Positions 41,897 through 50,458 of a DNA stretch of 64,000 bases are shown here, one piece after another (the stretch's first letter is position 1; every line of letters begins with the position of its first letter). The stretch lies in NCBI RefSeq assembly GCF_900220985.1, contig NZ_OCPC01000006.1:79256-143255 (forward strand). The letters are read 5' to 3'. The stretch comes from Parahoeflea halophila (GTDB taxonomy: Bacteria; Pseudomonadota; Alphaproteobacteria; Rhizobiales; Rhizobiaceae). The position numbers and the translations under genes are program-made. The notes beneath the pieces are model-generated. The model worked only from the letters and a program-made list of their open reading frames with translations, did no database searches and was not told the DNA's origin.

Positions 41897-44251
41897 ATGA
41901 AGGCCGGTTCAAACCTTTTGAACGCTGTGTCAGCAGTTGCGCTGACGGCGGGGATCGTTGTGACAGGCGCGGGCGCAGTGACGCTTGCGGGGGTGACAGT
42001 AGCAGAAGCAGCAGTCGTCAATCGCATCGACGTGCGCGGAAATTCCCGCGTTGACGCATCGACCGTCCGGGGCAATCTCACGATCTCGCCCGGTGCCAGC
42101 TTCAACAACAACGATATCGATGAATCGGTGAAGCGGCTGTTCGCCACCGGCCTGTTTTCCGACGTTCAGATCAATGTCTCCGGCTCGACCCTGATCGTAA
42201 CCGTCTCTGAAAACCAGATCATCAATCAGGTCGTCTTCAACGGCAACAAGAAGATCAAGGACGCCGCCCTCAGGCAGGCCGTTCAGAGCCGCCAGCTTGG
42301 CGCTTTCAATGATCTCATCCTTCAGGCCGACGTGCAGGCCATTCGTGATGCCTATGCAGCCATCGGGCGCAGCGATGCGACCGTGACCACGCGCCTGGTT
42401 CCTGTCGATGGCGGCCGCGTCAATGTCGCCTTTGAAATCAACGAGGGTGATCGCACCAAAATTTCCTCGATCAACTTCGTGGGCAACCAGGCATTTGGCG
42501 ACGGTCGTCTGGCCGATGTCATCACCACCAAGAAATCCGGTCTGTTGTCGTTCCTGAGCCGCAAGGACGTCTATGACGAAGACAAGCTGCGCGCCGATGA
42601 AGAGCTGCTGCGCCGTTTCTATTACAACCGCGGCTATGCCGACTTCCGGGTGATCTCGTCCTTTGCCGAGCTTGACGAGAGCAACAACGAATACGTCGTC
42701 ACCATCACGGTGGAAGAGGGCGAACGCTACGTCTTCGGCGATATCTCGATCGAAAGCACCGTTCCTGGCATCGATACGGAATCGCTGCGCCGGCTGATCG
42801 AGACCCGCAGCGGTTCGGTCTATAGCGCCAAGGACGTCGAAGACACGATTATGGCGATTTCCGACCGTGTCGCCACCCAGGGCTATCCCTTCGCGCAGAT
42901 CACGCCGCGCGGCGACCGCGACTACACCAACCGCACGATCTCGGTGGTCTATCTGGTTGATGAGGGCACCCGTGCCTATGTCGAGCGCATCGAGATCCGT
43001 GGCAACACCCGGACCCGCGATTATGTCATCCGCCGCGAGTTTGATCTGTCCGAAGGCGATGCCTTCAACCAGGTCCTGGTGCGTCGCGCCAAGAAGCGTC
43101 TGGAAGACCTGAAATTCTTCTCTTCGGTCGATATTTCCACGCAGCCTGGCTCGCAGCCTGACCGTGTGGTGCTGATCGTTGATGTGAAGGACCAGTCGAC
43201 CGGTGAGTTCGGTATCGGTGGCGGTTACTCCAACACTGACGGCCTGACCGCCTCGGTCGACATTACCGAGCGCAACTTCCTCGGCCGCGGCCAGTTCATT
43301 CGCGGCTCCGTCGGTGGTGGTTCCAACACCCGCGAATATGCGCTGTCCTTTACCGAGCCCTATTTCCTCGGATATCGCCTGGCTGCCGGGTTTGATGTCT
43401 TCAAGAGGAGAGACTCGAGCTATACCGGCTTCGTAGAGTCCGTTCAGGGTATCAACCTGCGTTTGGGCGCGCCGATCACCGAAGAGCTGTATCTGTCGAC
43501 CGCATTCAAGTACACGCAGACCAAGTATACCGGTGTTTCGACGGTCGCCTCGGCGCCAGAGCTGGCGGCGATCAACCGCACCATTGCCAAGGGTAGCCAT
43601 GACATCGGCTCGCTGTCCTACACGCTGACTTACAACACGCTCGACAGCAGCACCCTTCCGCGCGAAGGCGTCTCGGCGCGGTTCACGCAGGAATATGCCG
43701 GTCTCGGCTTCGATTCCAACTTCCTCAAGACCACCGCCAAGGCCAGCTATTTCCACATGCTGTCCGATTCGGCTGACGTGATTGGCCAGGTGACTGTCGG
43801 CGGCGGCCATGTCATGGCCACGGGCGGCAACAATCTGCGGGTCTTCGATCACCTGTTCCTCGGCGAGGAAACCATCCGTGGTTTCGACACCAGGGGCATC
43901 GGCCCGCGCGTCTTCAACGGCGCGACGGATGTGGGCGCTGCCGGTGGCACCACCTACTTCAACGGATCGGTCGAGGTGTCCGCACCAATGCCGGCGGTCT
44001 CGCGTGATTTCGGTCTGCGCCTGAATGCGTTTGCCGATGCGGCGACACTGTACGGCAACGACATCTCCGCCGCTGATTTCGGCACCCAGACCCTGGTCGG
44101 CAACAGCATGGACTGGCGCGCTTCGGTCGGCGTCGGCATCATGTGGGCATCGCCATTCGGTCCGTTGCGCGTGTATTACGCCGAGCCGGTCGTCAAGAAG
44201 AGCTACGACGACGTCAAGAAATTCGGCTTCGGCGCCTCGACACGCTTCTGA
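41897..44251 (+). CDS. bamA: Outer membrane protein assembly factor BamA
   Basis: BamA, 784 residues, the core of the beta-barrel assembly machine. Signal peptide about 1-34 (ending TVAEAAVVNR), five POTRA domains (about 35-430, each with a G-N-x-x-I/T pattern such as IDVRGNSRVDAST and VFNGNKKIKDAAL), then a 16-strand barrel with the lid-loop GEETIRGFDTRGIGPR (VRGF-type motif). It ends in an aromatic, GASTRF, the outer membrane sorting signal. A long AT-richer leader (41694-41896) precedes the ATG. Essential gene. Confidence 0.97.
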   Translation: MKAGSNLLNAVSAVALTAGIVVTGAGAVTLAGVTVAEAAVVNRIDVRGNSRVDASTVRGNLTISPGASFNNNDIDESVKRLFATGLFSDVQINVSGSTLIVTVSENQIINQVVFNGNKKIKDAALRQAVQSRQLGAFNDLILQADVQAIRDAYAAIGRSDATVTTRLVPVDGGRVNVAFEINEGDRTKISSINFVGNQAFGDGRLADVITTKKSGLLSFLSRKDVYDEDKLRADEELLRRFYYNRGYADFRVISSFAELDESNNEYVVTITVEEGERYVFGDISIESTVPGIDTESLRRLIETRSGSVYSAKDVEDTIMAISDRVATQGYPFAQITPRGDRDYTNRTISVVYLVDEGTRAYVERIEIRGNTRTRDYVIRREFDLSEGDAFNQVLVRRAKKRLEDLKFFSSVDISTQPGSQPDRVVLIVDVKDQSTGEFGIGGGYSNTDGLTASVDITERNFLGRGQFIRGSVGGGSNTREYALSFTEPYFLGYRLAAGFDVFKRRDSSYTGFVESVQGINLRLGAPITEELYLSTAFKYTQTKYTGVSTVASAPELAAINRTIAKGSHDIGSLSYTLTYNTLDSSTLPREGVSARFTQEYAGLGFDSNFLKTTAKASYFHMLSDSADVIGQVTVGGGHVMATGGNNLRVFDHLFLGEETIRGFDTRGIGPRVFNGATDVGAAGGTTYFNGSVEVSAPMPAVSRDFGLRLNAFADAATLYGNDISAADFGTQTLVGNSMDWRASVGVGIMWASPFGPLRVYYAEPVVKKSYDDVKKFGFGASTRF

Positions 44252-44301
44252 TTTGATCCGGGTGGCGGCAACGCCGCCCGGTCCACCCATCCGGGCACTT
44301 T

Positions 44302-45366
44302 ATGGACAATCATCGCTTCTTTCCTCCGCATGAAGGCATCTCGCTTTCGGATCTTTCTGATCTTTGCGGAGCGGAACTGGCTGATCCGTCGCTGTCGGCG
44401 CGCAAGGTCACAGGTGTTGCGTCCCTGACGCGGGCTGGTGAGGGCGAAGTCACATTTGCCAGTTCCGGCAGATCCGCTCCCGATCTGGAAAAAACCCGTG
44501 CTGCGGCCGTGTTTGTTACCGATAAGTTGGCAGCCCGCGTACCCGATGGCGTTGCGGCCCTGGTCGTTGCTGCACCGCAGTCGGCCTTCGCGCGTGCTAT
44601 TGCGGCTCTGGTTCCGTCGTCGGTCAAGCCTATGCGCCTGACCGGTGAGACAGCGGTTTCGGAGGCGGCTCATGTCGACGCAACGGCCAGGCTCGAAGAC
44701 GGGGTCATTGTCGAGGCCTTCGCGGTTGTCGGCGCGGGCGCAGAAATCGGGGCTGGCACTGTCATCTCATCGGGTGCCGCCATCGGCACCGGAACCCGGA
44801 TCGGCCGGAATTGCCATGTCGGTCATGGGGCCACCGTGCAGCATGCGCTCATCGGCAACAATGTCGTCATTCATCCTGGTGCGCGTATCGGGCAGGATGG
44901 CTTCGGCTATGTTCCCGGGCCACGCGGTCTGGATAAAATACCGCAGATCGGCCGTGTCATCATCCAGGATCACGTGGAAATCGGTGCGGGAACCGCCATT
45001 GATCGTGGCGCGCTCGATGACACGGTCATCGGTGAGGGCACGAAGATCGACAATCTGGTGCAGATTGCGCACAATGTGCGCGTCGGCCGTTATTGTGTGC
45101 TTGTCTCGCAGGTCGGAATTGCCGGCAGCGCAACACTTGGCGACGGCGTCATGATCGGGGGCGCTGCAGGCATCAACGGTCATGTGACCATTGGTGACGG
45201 CGCTCAGATTGCAGCATTGAGCGGCGTTGCGGGCGATGTGCCTCCCGGTGTCCGCTGGGGCGGCCAGCCGGCCCGCCCGATGAGAGGCTTTTTGCTTGAT
45301 GCGGCTGCCGCCAATGCGCGTGCATTCGGCCGCAAGACGACGAAGAAGGGCGGAGAGGATAGATGA
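44302..45366 (+). CDS. lpxD: UDP-3-O-(3-hydroxymyristoyl)glucosamine N-acyltransferase
   Basis: LpxD, 354 residues, adds the N-linked 3-hydroxyacyl chain in lipid A synthesis. An N-terminal uridine-binding domain (about 1-110) precedes a left-handed beta-helix of hexapeptide repeats ([34 protein letters not shown]) and the catalytic His region [20 protein letters not shown] followed by [19 protein letters not shown]. The stop overlaps the fabZ start by 4 bp. Confidence 0.96.
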   Translation: MDNHRFFPPHEGISLSDLSDLCGAELADPSLSARKVTGVASLTRAGEGEVTFASSGRSAPDLEKTRAAAVFVTDKLAARVPDGVAALVVAAPQSAFARAIAALVPSSVKPMRLTGETAVSEAAHVDATARLEDGVIVEAFAVVGAGAEIGAGTVISSGAAIGTGTRIGRNCHVGHGATVQHALIGNNVVIHPGARIGQDGFGYVPGPRGLDKIPQIGRVIIQDHVEIGAGTAIDRGALDDTVIGEGTKIDNLVQIAHNVRVGRYCVLVSQVGIAGSATLGDGVMIGGAAGINGHVTIGDGAQIAALSGVAGDVPPGVRWGGQPARPMRGFLLDAAAANARAFGRKTTKKGGEDR

Positions 45367-45833
45367 CGGACACAGCGACAACCACATTGGAATCGGCCGA
45401 CATTCGGGAGATCATGGCGCTGCTGCCGCACCGCTATCCGTTCCTGCTTGTGGACCGGATCGAATCCATTGACGGCGACAAGTCTGCCGTCGGCATCAAG
45501 AACGTGACCGCCAGCGAGCCGCATTTCACCGGCCATTTCCCCGGCAACCCGATCATGCCGGGCGTGCTGATCATCGAAGGCATGGCCCAGACGGCCGGTG
45601 CCATCTGCGCCAAGGCCACCGGCGGCGGCAACAACATCGTCTATTTCATGACCATCGACAATGCCAAGTTCCGCAAACCGGTGGTTCCCGGCGACCGGCT
45701 TGAATACCACGTGACCAAGGTCAAGCAGCGCGGCAACATCTGGCGCTTCCACTGCGAAGCAACCGTTGACGGCGTCAAGGCCGCCGAAGCTGATATTGGA
45801 GCCATGCTGGCTCCCGGAGAAAGCGAAACCTGA
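45363..45833 (+). CDS. fabZ: 3-hydroxyacyl-ACP dehydratase FabZ
   Basis: FabZ, 156 residues, hot-dog fold, dehydrates 3-hydroxyacyl-ACP in fatty-acid elongation and so competes with LpxA/LpxD for the same substrate. Active-site His in [20 protein letters not shown] and Glu in the following helix region; early [17 protein letters not shown] is also typical. ATG 45363 overlaps lpxD (ATGA); the stop overlaps the lpxA ATG at 45833 (TGATG). Confidence 0.97.
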   Translation: MTDTATTTLESADIREIMALLPHRYPFLLVDRIESIDGDKSAVGIKNVTASEPHFTGHFPGNPIMPGVLIIEGMAQTAGAICAKATGGGNNIVYFMTIDNAKFRKPVVPGDRLEYHVTKVKQRGNIWRFHCEATVDGVKAAEADIGAMLAPGESET

Positions 45834-46663
45834 TGACAACGCCTGCGCGCGCCGCCCTGCATCCGGCCAAAATCCATCCCGCTGCCATCGTCGAGGACGG
45901 CGCGCAGATCGGCATGAATGTCGAAATCGGCCCATTCTGCCATGTCGGCCCCAAGGTCAGGCTGGGCGACAATGTGCGCCTGATGAGCCATGTCGTGGTT
46001 CAGGGGTCCACCACCATTGGCGAAGGCACTGTTGTGTTTCCCAACGCGGTCCTCGGCTGTGCGCCGCAGAACATCCACTATCACGGTGAGGACACCGAGC
46101 TGGTCATCGGCCGCTCGTGCACCATCCGCGAAGGGGTGACCATGCACACCGGAATGCCCGACGCCGGCGGCAAGACGACGGTCGGCGACAATTCGCTGTT
46201 CCTGGCCTATTCCCATGTGGCCCATGATTGCCATGTCGGCAGCAATGTCATCCTGTCCAACAATGTCCTGCTGGCCGGCCATGTCTCGGTCGGAGACCGC
46301 GTGATCATGGGCGGCGGTGCCGCCGTGCACCAGTTCGTCCGCATCGGCCACCACGCCTTTATCGGCGGCCTTGCGGCGGTCAGCAATGATGTGATTCCCT
46401 ACGGCATGCTCAACGGCAATCCCGGCGTCCTCATGGGGCTCAACATCATCGGCATGCAGCGCTCCGGCTTCGAAAAACCCGCCATCCACGCGGTGCGGCG
46501 CGCCTTCAAGACGATTTTCGATTCGCAGTCCCCGATCCGGGAAAACATCGCCCGGGTTCGCGAGCAGACGGACAAGAATGAAGCCATCGCCGATATCATC
46601 GCTTTCATCGATGCCGAGAGTGACCGGGCTCTGTCTTCGCCGGCCCGGGGTCAGCGGGGCTGA
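45833..46663 (+). CDS. lpxA: UDP-N-acetylglucosamine acyltransferase LpxA
   Basis: LpxA, 276 residues, first step of lipid A synthesis. Hexapeptide beta-helix throughout the N-terminal two-thirds ([40 protein letters not shown]), catalytic His in [16 protein letters not shown], and a helical C-terminus with NLVGMQR-type [15 protein letters not shown]. Translational coupling to fabZ is by TGATG. lpxI starts 5 bp after the stop. Confidence 0.97.
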   Translation: MTTPARAALHPAKIHPAAIVEDGAQIGMNVEIGPFCHVGPKVRLGDNVRLMSHVVVQGSTTIGEGTVVFPNAVLGCAPQNIHYHGEDTELVIGRSCTIREGVTMHTGMPDAGGKTTVGDNSLFLAYSHVAHDCHVGSNVILSNNVLLAGHVSVGDRVIMGGGAAVHQFVRIGHHAFIGGLAAVSNDVIPYGMLNGNPGVLMGLNIIGMQRSGFEKPAIHAVRRAFKTIFDSQSPIRENIARVREQTDKNEAIADIIAFIDAESDRALSSPARGQRG

Positions 46664-46668
46664 TCCCG

Positions 46669-47553
46669 GTGGGTGCTGCATCCGGCACGCCGGACATCAG
46701 CGGACGATTGTCGATCCTCGCAGGCAAGGGGCAATTCCCGCTGCTGGTTGCGCGTGCAGCACGCGATCTGGGGCATGATCCCTATATTTTCCGCATCAAG
46801 GGCGAGGCCGACCAGGATTGGTCCGGCTTCGACACGGTCGAGATCAGCCTGGCTGATTTGTCCAGGTTTTCCGCCACCACCCGGCGCGAAGGTATCGGTT
46901 CTGTCGTTCTGGCCGGCGGCATCGGGCGGCGGCCCGAAATCAGCGAACTCCGTCCCACCTGGCGTTCGCTCATTGCCTTTCCTGCAGCACTGCGGGTTCT
47001 CGCATCGGCGGGTGACGACAAGCTGTTGCGCTTTGTCATCAAGATTTTGGAAAACGAAGGCGTTGCTGTTCTGGGCGCACAGCAGGTCGCGCCGGAGCTG
47101 CTCGGTCAGTCCGGTCCGCTCGGTCGCGTCGGGCCGGGAAAGGCCGATCTGAAGGACATCCGTGCCGCCTCTGCCGCCGCGCTTGCGCTTGGCAGGCTGG
47201 ATGTCGGGCAGGGTGCGGTGTCGGTCGGCGGCCGCGTGGTCGCACTGGAGGGGCTGGAAGGCACCGACGCGATGCTGGAGCGGGTGGCGGAGCTGCGGGC
47301 CAGCGGGCGCCTGACCTCGCGCCATGGCGGCGTCCTGGTCAAGCTGTGCAAGCCCGGACAGGACCTGCGCGCCGATCTGCCATCGATTGGCGCCCAGACG
47401 GTGATCAAGGCCGAGGCCGCGGGTCTCGCGGGCATCGCTCTGGAAGCCGGGCGTGCCCTGGTTCTTGAGCGCGAGCAGGTGATCGCGGGAGCCGACCGGC
47501 TCGGCCTCTTCGTTATCGGGATAGATCCGAAAGAGCAGGAGGTGTCGCCATGA
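46669..47553 (+). CDS. lpxI: UDP-2,3-diacylglucosamine pyrophosphatase LpxI
   Basis: LpxI (DUF1009), 294 residues, cleaves UDP-2,3-diacylglucosamine to lipid X. It is the alphaproteobacterial alternative to LpxH. N-domain LSILAGKGQFPLLVARAARD and the C-domain with TDAMLERVAELRA, GVLVKLCKPGQDLRADLPSI and TVIKAEAAGLAGIALEAGRA are characteristic. Start is GTG 46669, as no ATG lies near; the leader gap to lpxA is 5 bp. Stop overlaps lpxB (ATGA). Confidence 0.95.
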   Translation: MGAASGTPDISGRLSILAGKGQFPLLVARAARDLGHDPYIFRIKGEADQDWSGFDTVEISLADLSRFSATTRREGIGSVVLAGGIGRRPEISELRPTWRSLIAFPAALRVLASAGDDKLLRFVIKILENEGVAVLGAQQVAPELLGQSGPLGRVGPGKADLKDIRAASAAALALGRLDVGQGAVSVGGRVVALEGLEGTDAMLERVAELRASGRLTSRHGGVLVKLCKPGQDLRADLPSIGAQTVIKAEAAGLAGIALEAGRALVLEREQVIAGADRLGLFVIGIDPKEQEVSP

Positions 47554-48713
47554 CAGCGCTGAAGCTGGCCGTTGTCGCGGGCGAAGCTTCCGGTGACATC
47601 CTCGGCGCCGGGCTGGTTCGGCAGCTTGCGGTCCAGACCGGCGAACAGCCGCAGCTGATCGGCGTTGGCGGCGAGCGGCTCGCGGCCGAGGGGCTGACCT
47701 CGCTGTTTGATTTTACCGAACTGTCGATCATCGGCTTTTCCGCCGTCATTGCCCGGCTGCCCAAACTGGTCATGCGGATCAACCAGACTGCGGACGCCAT
47801 CATTGCCGCAAGGCCTGATTGCCTGCTGATCATCGACAGCCCGGATTTCAGCCATCGGGTTGCCCGGAAGGTTCGAGCAGCAGCGCCGGGGATCAAGATC
47901 ATCAACTATGTCTGCCCGACCGTCTGGGCCTGGAAGCCGGAACGCGCACCGGCGATGAGGGCCTATGTCGATCACGTATTGTCGGTTTTCCCCTTCGAGG
48001 TCGAAATCGTCAAGGACCTCGGCGGCCCGCCGCTGACCTATGTCGGCCACCGGCTGATGGAGGATCCCGGACTCGAGGCGGCGCACCGGGCGCAGCAGGC
48101 CTACCGGCAGGATCCTTCGTCCGGGCGGCCGCCAATGTGTCTACTCCTGCCCGGATCCCGCCGCAGCGAGGTCGCACGCCTGGCCCCGGTCCTGGCTCAG
48201 GCCGCCAAGACGCTGGCCGCGATCAATCCGGAGATCAGCTTCGTGCTGCCTGCGGGCGCCCATGTCCAGGCGCAGATTCGCGACGAGATCCTCGGTTGGG
48301 ATGTCCCCTGCAGGGTGGTGACCGGCGACGCGGCCAAGTGGCAGGCCTTCGGTGAAGCCGATGTGGCGATCGCCGCCTCGGGGACCGTGCTGCTCGAGCT
48401 GGCGCTTGCCGGGGTGCCGCACATGTCCTGCTACAAGCTTGATCCGGTCTCGCGGCAGCTTACCAGGCTCGTCACCACCTGGACCGCCGCGCTGCCGAAC
48501 ATGATCGCCGACAATGTTGTCATTTCCGAGTATTACGACAATCAGCTTCGGCCCGAGCGGCTGGCGCGCCAGGCCAACCAGCTCGCCACCGATACGCTTT
48601 ACCGCGCCGCCATGCTCTCGGATTTCGACCTGATCCGTGCCCGCATGGAAGTCGGGGTGCCCGCATCTGAAAAGGCCGCCGCAACAGTGCTTTCCGTGCT
48701 CGCCGGCCGCTGA
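47550..48713 (+). CDS. lpxB: Lipid-A-disaccharide synthase
   Basis: LpxB, 387 residues, a GT-B glycosyltransferase joining lipid X and UDP-diacylglucosamine. Typical start LAVVAGEASGDILGAGLVRQ; also SPDFSHRVARKVRAAAPGIK, NYVCPTVWAWKPERAPAM, LLLPGSRRSEVARLAPVL, and ASGTVLLELALAGVPHMSCYK. AGGAGG 7 bases before ATG 47550. Last gene of the lpx run; no plus-strand terminator is evident before the convergent gltA. Confidence 0.97.
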   Translation: MTALKLAVVAGEASGDILGAGLVRQLAVQTGEQPQLIGVGGERLAAEGLTSLFDFTELSIIGFSAVIARLPKLVMRINQTADAIIAARPDCLLIIDSPDFSHRVARKVRAAAPGIKIINYVCPTVWAWKPERAPAMRAYVDHVLSVFPFEVEIVKDLGGPPLTYVGHRLMEDPGLEAAHRAQQAYRQDPSSGRPPMCLLLPGSRRSEVARLAPVLAQAAKTLAAINPEISFVLPAGAHVQAQIRDEILGWDVPCRVVTGDAAKWQAFGEADVAIAASGTVLLELALAGVPHMSCYKLDPVSRQLTRLVTTWTAALPNMIADNVVISEYYDNQLRPERLARQANQLATDTLYRAAMLSDFDLIRARMEVGVPASEKAAATVLSVLAGR

Positions 48714-48797
48714 AACGTCTCTGCGGCATCCGATCGTGCTGCCGCCGCATGGCACCGTTCCTGCAGCCGTCAATTCCGAATGAACAGCTACGGAATC

Positions 48798-48821
48798 AAA
48801 AAAAGCGCCCGGAGGCGCTTT
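48798..48821 (-). terminator. Rho-independent terminator of gltA
   Basis: Stem AAAGCGCC (48802-48809) / GGCGCTTT (48814-48821) with a 4-base loop; on the minus strand it ends in seven T (48804-48798). It lies 32 bases after the gltA stop. Confidence 0.88.
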
Positions 48822-48852
48822 CTCAAGATTCGGTCCGGATAAGTGAAACGCG

Positions 48853-50142
48853 TTAGCGCTTCGACACCGGGACGTAGTCGCGCGAGGCTTCGCCGATGTA
48901 GAGCTGGCGCGGGCGGCCGATGCGCTGGCTCGGATCCTCGATCATCTCGCTCCACTGCGCAATCCAGCCGACCGTGCGTGCAAGTGCGAACAGTACGGTG
49001 AACATGGTGGTGGGGAAGCCGAGCGCCTTGAGCGTGATGCCCGAATAGAAGTCGATGTTCGGGTACAGCTTCTTTTCGATGAAGTAGGGGTCGGTCAGCG
49101 CGATGCGCTCCAGTTCCATTGCCACTTCCAGCAGCGGATCATCCTTGATGCCGAGCTCGTCGAGCACTTCGTGGCAGGTCTTCTGCATGATCTTGGCGCG
49201 CGGATCGTAGTTCTTGTAGACCCGGTGGCCGAAGCCCATCAGGCGGAACGGATCGTTCTTGTCCTTGGCGCGGGCGACGAATTCGGGAATCCGGTCGACA
49301 CTGCCGATCTCCGAGAGCATGTTGAGCGCGGCTTCGTTGGCACCGCCGTGTGCAGGGCCCCAGAGGCAGGCAATGCCCGCAGCAATGCAGGCGAACGGGT
49401 TGGCGCCCGAGGAGCCGGCGAGACGGACGGTCGATGTCGAGGCGTTCTGCTCATGGTCGGCATGCAGCACGAAGATGCGGTCCATGGCGCGCGCCAGCAC
49501 CGGATTGACCTCATAGTCCTCGCACGGCACGGCAAAGCACATGCGCAGGAAGTTCGACGCGTAGTCGAGATTGTTGGTCGGGTACACGAAGGGCTGGCCG
49601 ATATGGTATTTGTAGGCCATCGCTGCGAGCGTCGGCATCTTGGCGATCATCCGCATCGAAGCCACCATGCGCTGGTGCGGATCGGTGATGTCGGTTGAAT
49701 CGTGGTAGAAGGCCGACAGGGCGCCAACGCAGCCGCACATCACGGCCATAGGGTGGGCGTCGCGGCGGAATCCGGTGAAGAACCGGGTCATCTGCTCGTG
49801 AACCATGGTGTGGCGGGTGACGCGGTAATCGAAATCCGCCTTCTGGGTCGCCGTCGGCAGTTCGCCGTAAAGCAGCAGATAGCAGACTTCCAGGAAGTCG
49901 CCGTGCTCGGCCAGCTGGTCGATTGGATAGCCGCGGTGCAGCAAAATGCCTTCGTCGCCATCGATGAAGGTGATCTTGGATTCGCAAGACGCTGTGGAGG
50001 TAAAACCCGGGTCGTAGGTGAAGGATCCGGTGTTCTTGTAAAGCGCGCTGATGTCGACGACGTCAGGACCGATCGTGCCGGTCTTGATCGGCAATTCGAC
50101 CTCTTTGTTGTCCATAGTGATTTTTGCGTTCTTGTCTGCCAT
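48853..50142 (-). CDS. gltA: Citrate synthase (type II)
   Basis: Hexameric citrate synthase, 429 residues, condenses acetyl-CoA and oxaloacetate at the entry of the TCA cycle. Catalytic residues are visible in [15 protein letters not shown] (His), [18 protein letters not shown] (His and Arg), and [19 protein letters not shown] (Asp). ATG 50142 is preferred to ATG 50148 because AAGG lies about 8 bases upstream of it and too near to the other. Monocistronic, with its own terminator. In many rhizobia gltX lies between gltA and comEC; it is absent here. Confidence 0.97.
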   Translation of the reverse strand: MADKNAKITMDNKEVELPIKTGTIGPDVVDISALYKNTGSFTYDPGFTSTASCESKITFIDGDEGILLHRGYPIDQLAEHGDFLEVCYLLLYGELPTATQKADFDYRVTRHTMVHEQMTRFFTGFRRDAHPMAVMCGCVGALSAFYHDSTDITDPHQRMVASMRMIAKMPTLAAMAYKYHIGQPFVYPTNNLDYASNFLRMCFAVPCEDYEVNPVLARAMDRIFVLHADHEQNASTSTVRLAGSSGANPFACIAAGIACLWGPAHGGANEAALNMLSEIGSVDRIPEFVARAKDKNDPFRLMGFGHRVYKNYDPRAKIMQKTCHEVLDELGIKDDPLLEVAMELERIALTDPYFIEKKLYPNIDFYSGITLKALGFPTTMFTVLFALARTVGWIAQWSEMIEDPSQRIGRPRQLYIGEASRDYVPVSKR

Positions 50143-50458
50143 GGGCATGTCCTTCCACAGATGCAGGCGTGCGGCACTCGGCCGCCGTCTTGGATGACCG
50201 TCAGGGGTTTAGCTATATGATTTGTTGCACCGTGCCAAGCTATGCGGATTGCTAATTGCACTGCGGCATGGTTGTTTGCAGAGGCCGCGGCGACAGCCTT
50301 TAGCATATGTTAACGCCATGGAATTGCGTAACAAACGCGGAAGCGGATTTGTAACGTGAATCCGGGTGCCGGTTGCACCTGAGTGCGTCCGGATGCAATT
50401 TGCGGTCGCATTTTGTTCCGTTTCGGTGGTAGTCTCGAAAGCTGCTAGCGAGGCGTGC
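50143..50458. other. Divergent intergenic region gltA / comEC
   Basis: About 316 bases without a supported gene, holding the divergent promoters. The comEC frame is open upstream to 50366 but that part is not conserved-looking. Several adjacent AT-rich patches (50215-50350) suit promoters. No gltX fragment is recognisable. Confidence 0.4.

Noticed and set aside
41930-44290. A 786-codon open frame antisense to bamA
   Set aside because: It is a by-product of high-GC codon bias; the composition is not that of a folded protein, and bamA on the plus strand is certain.
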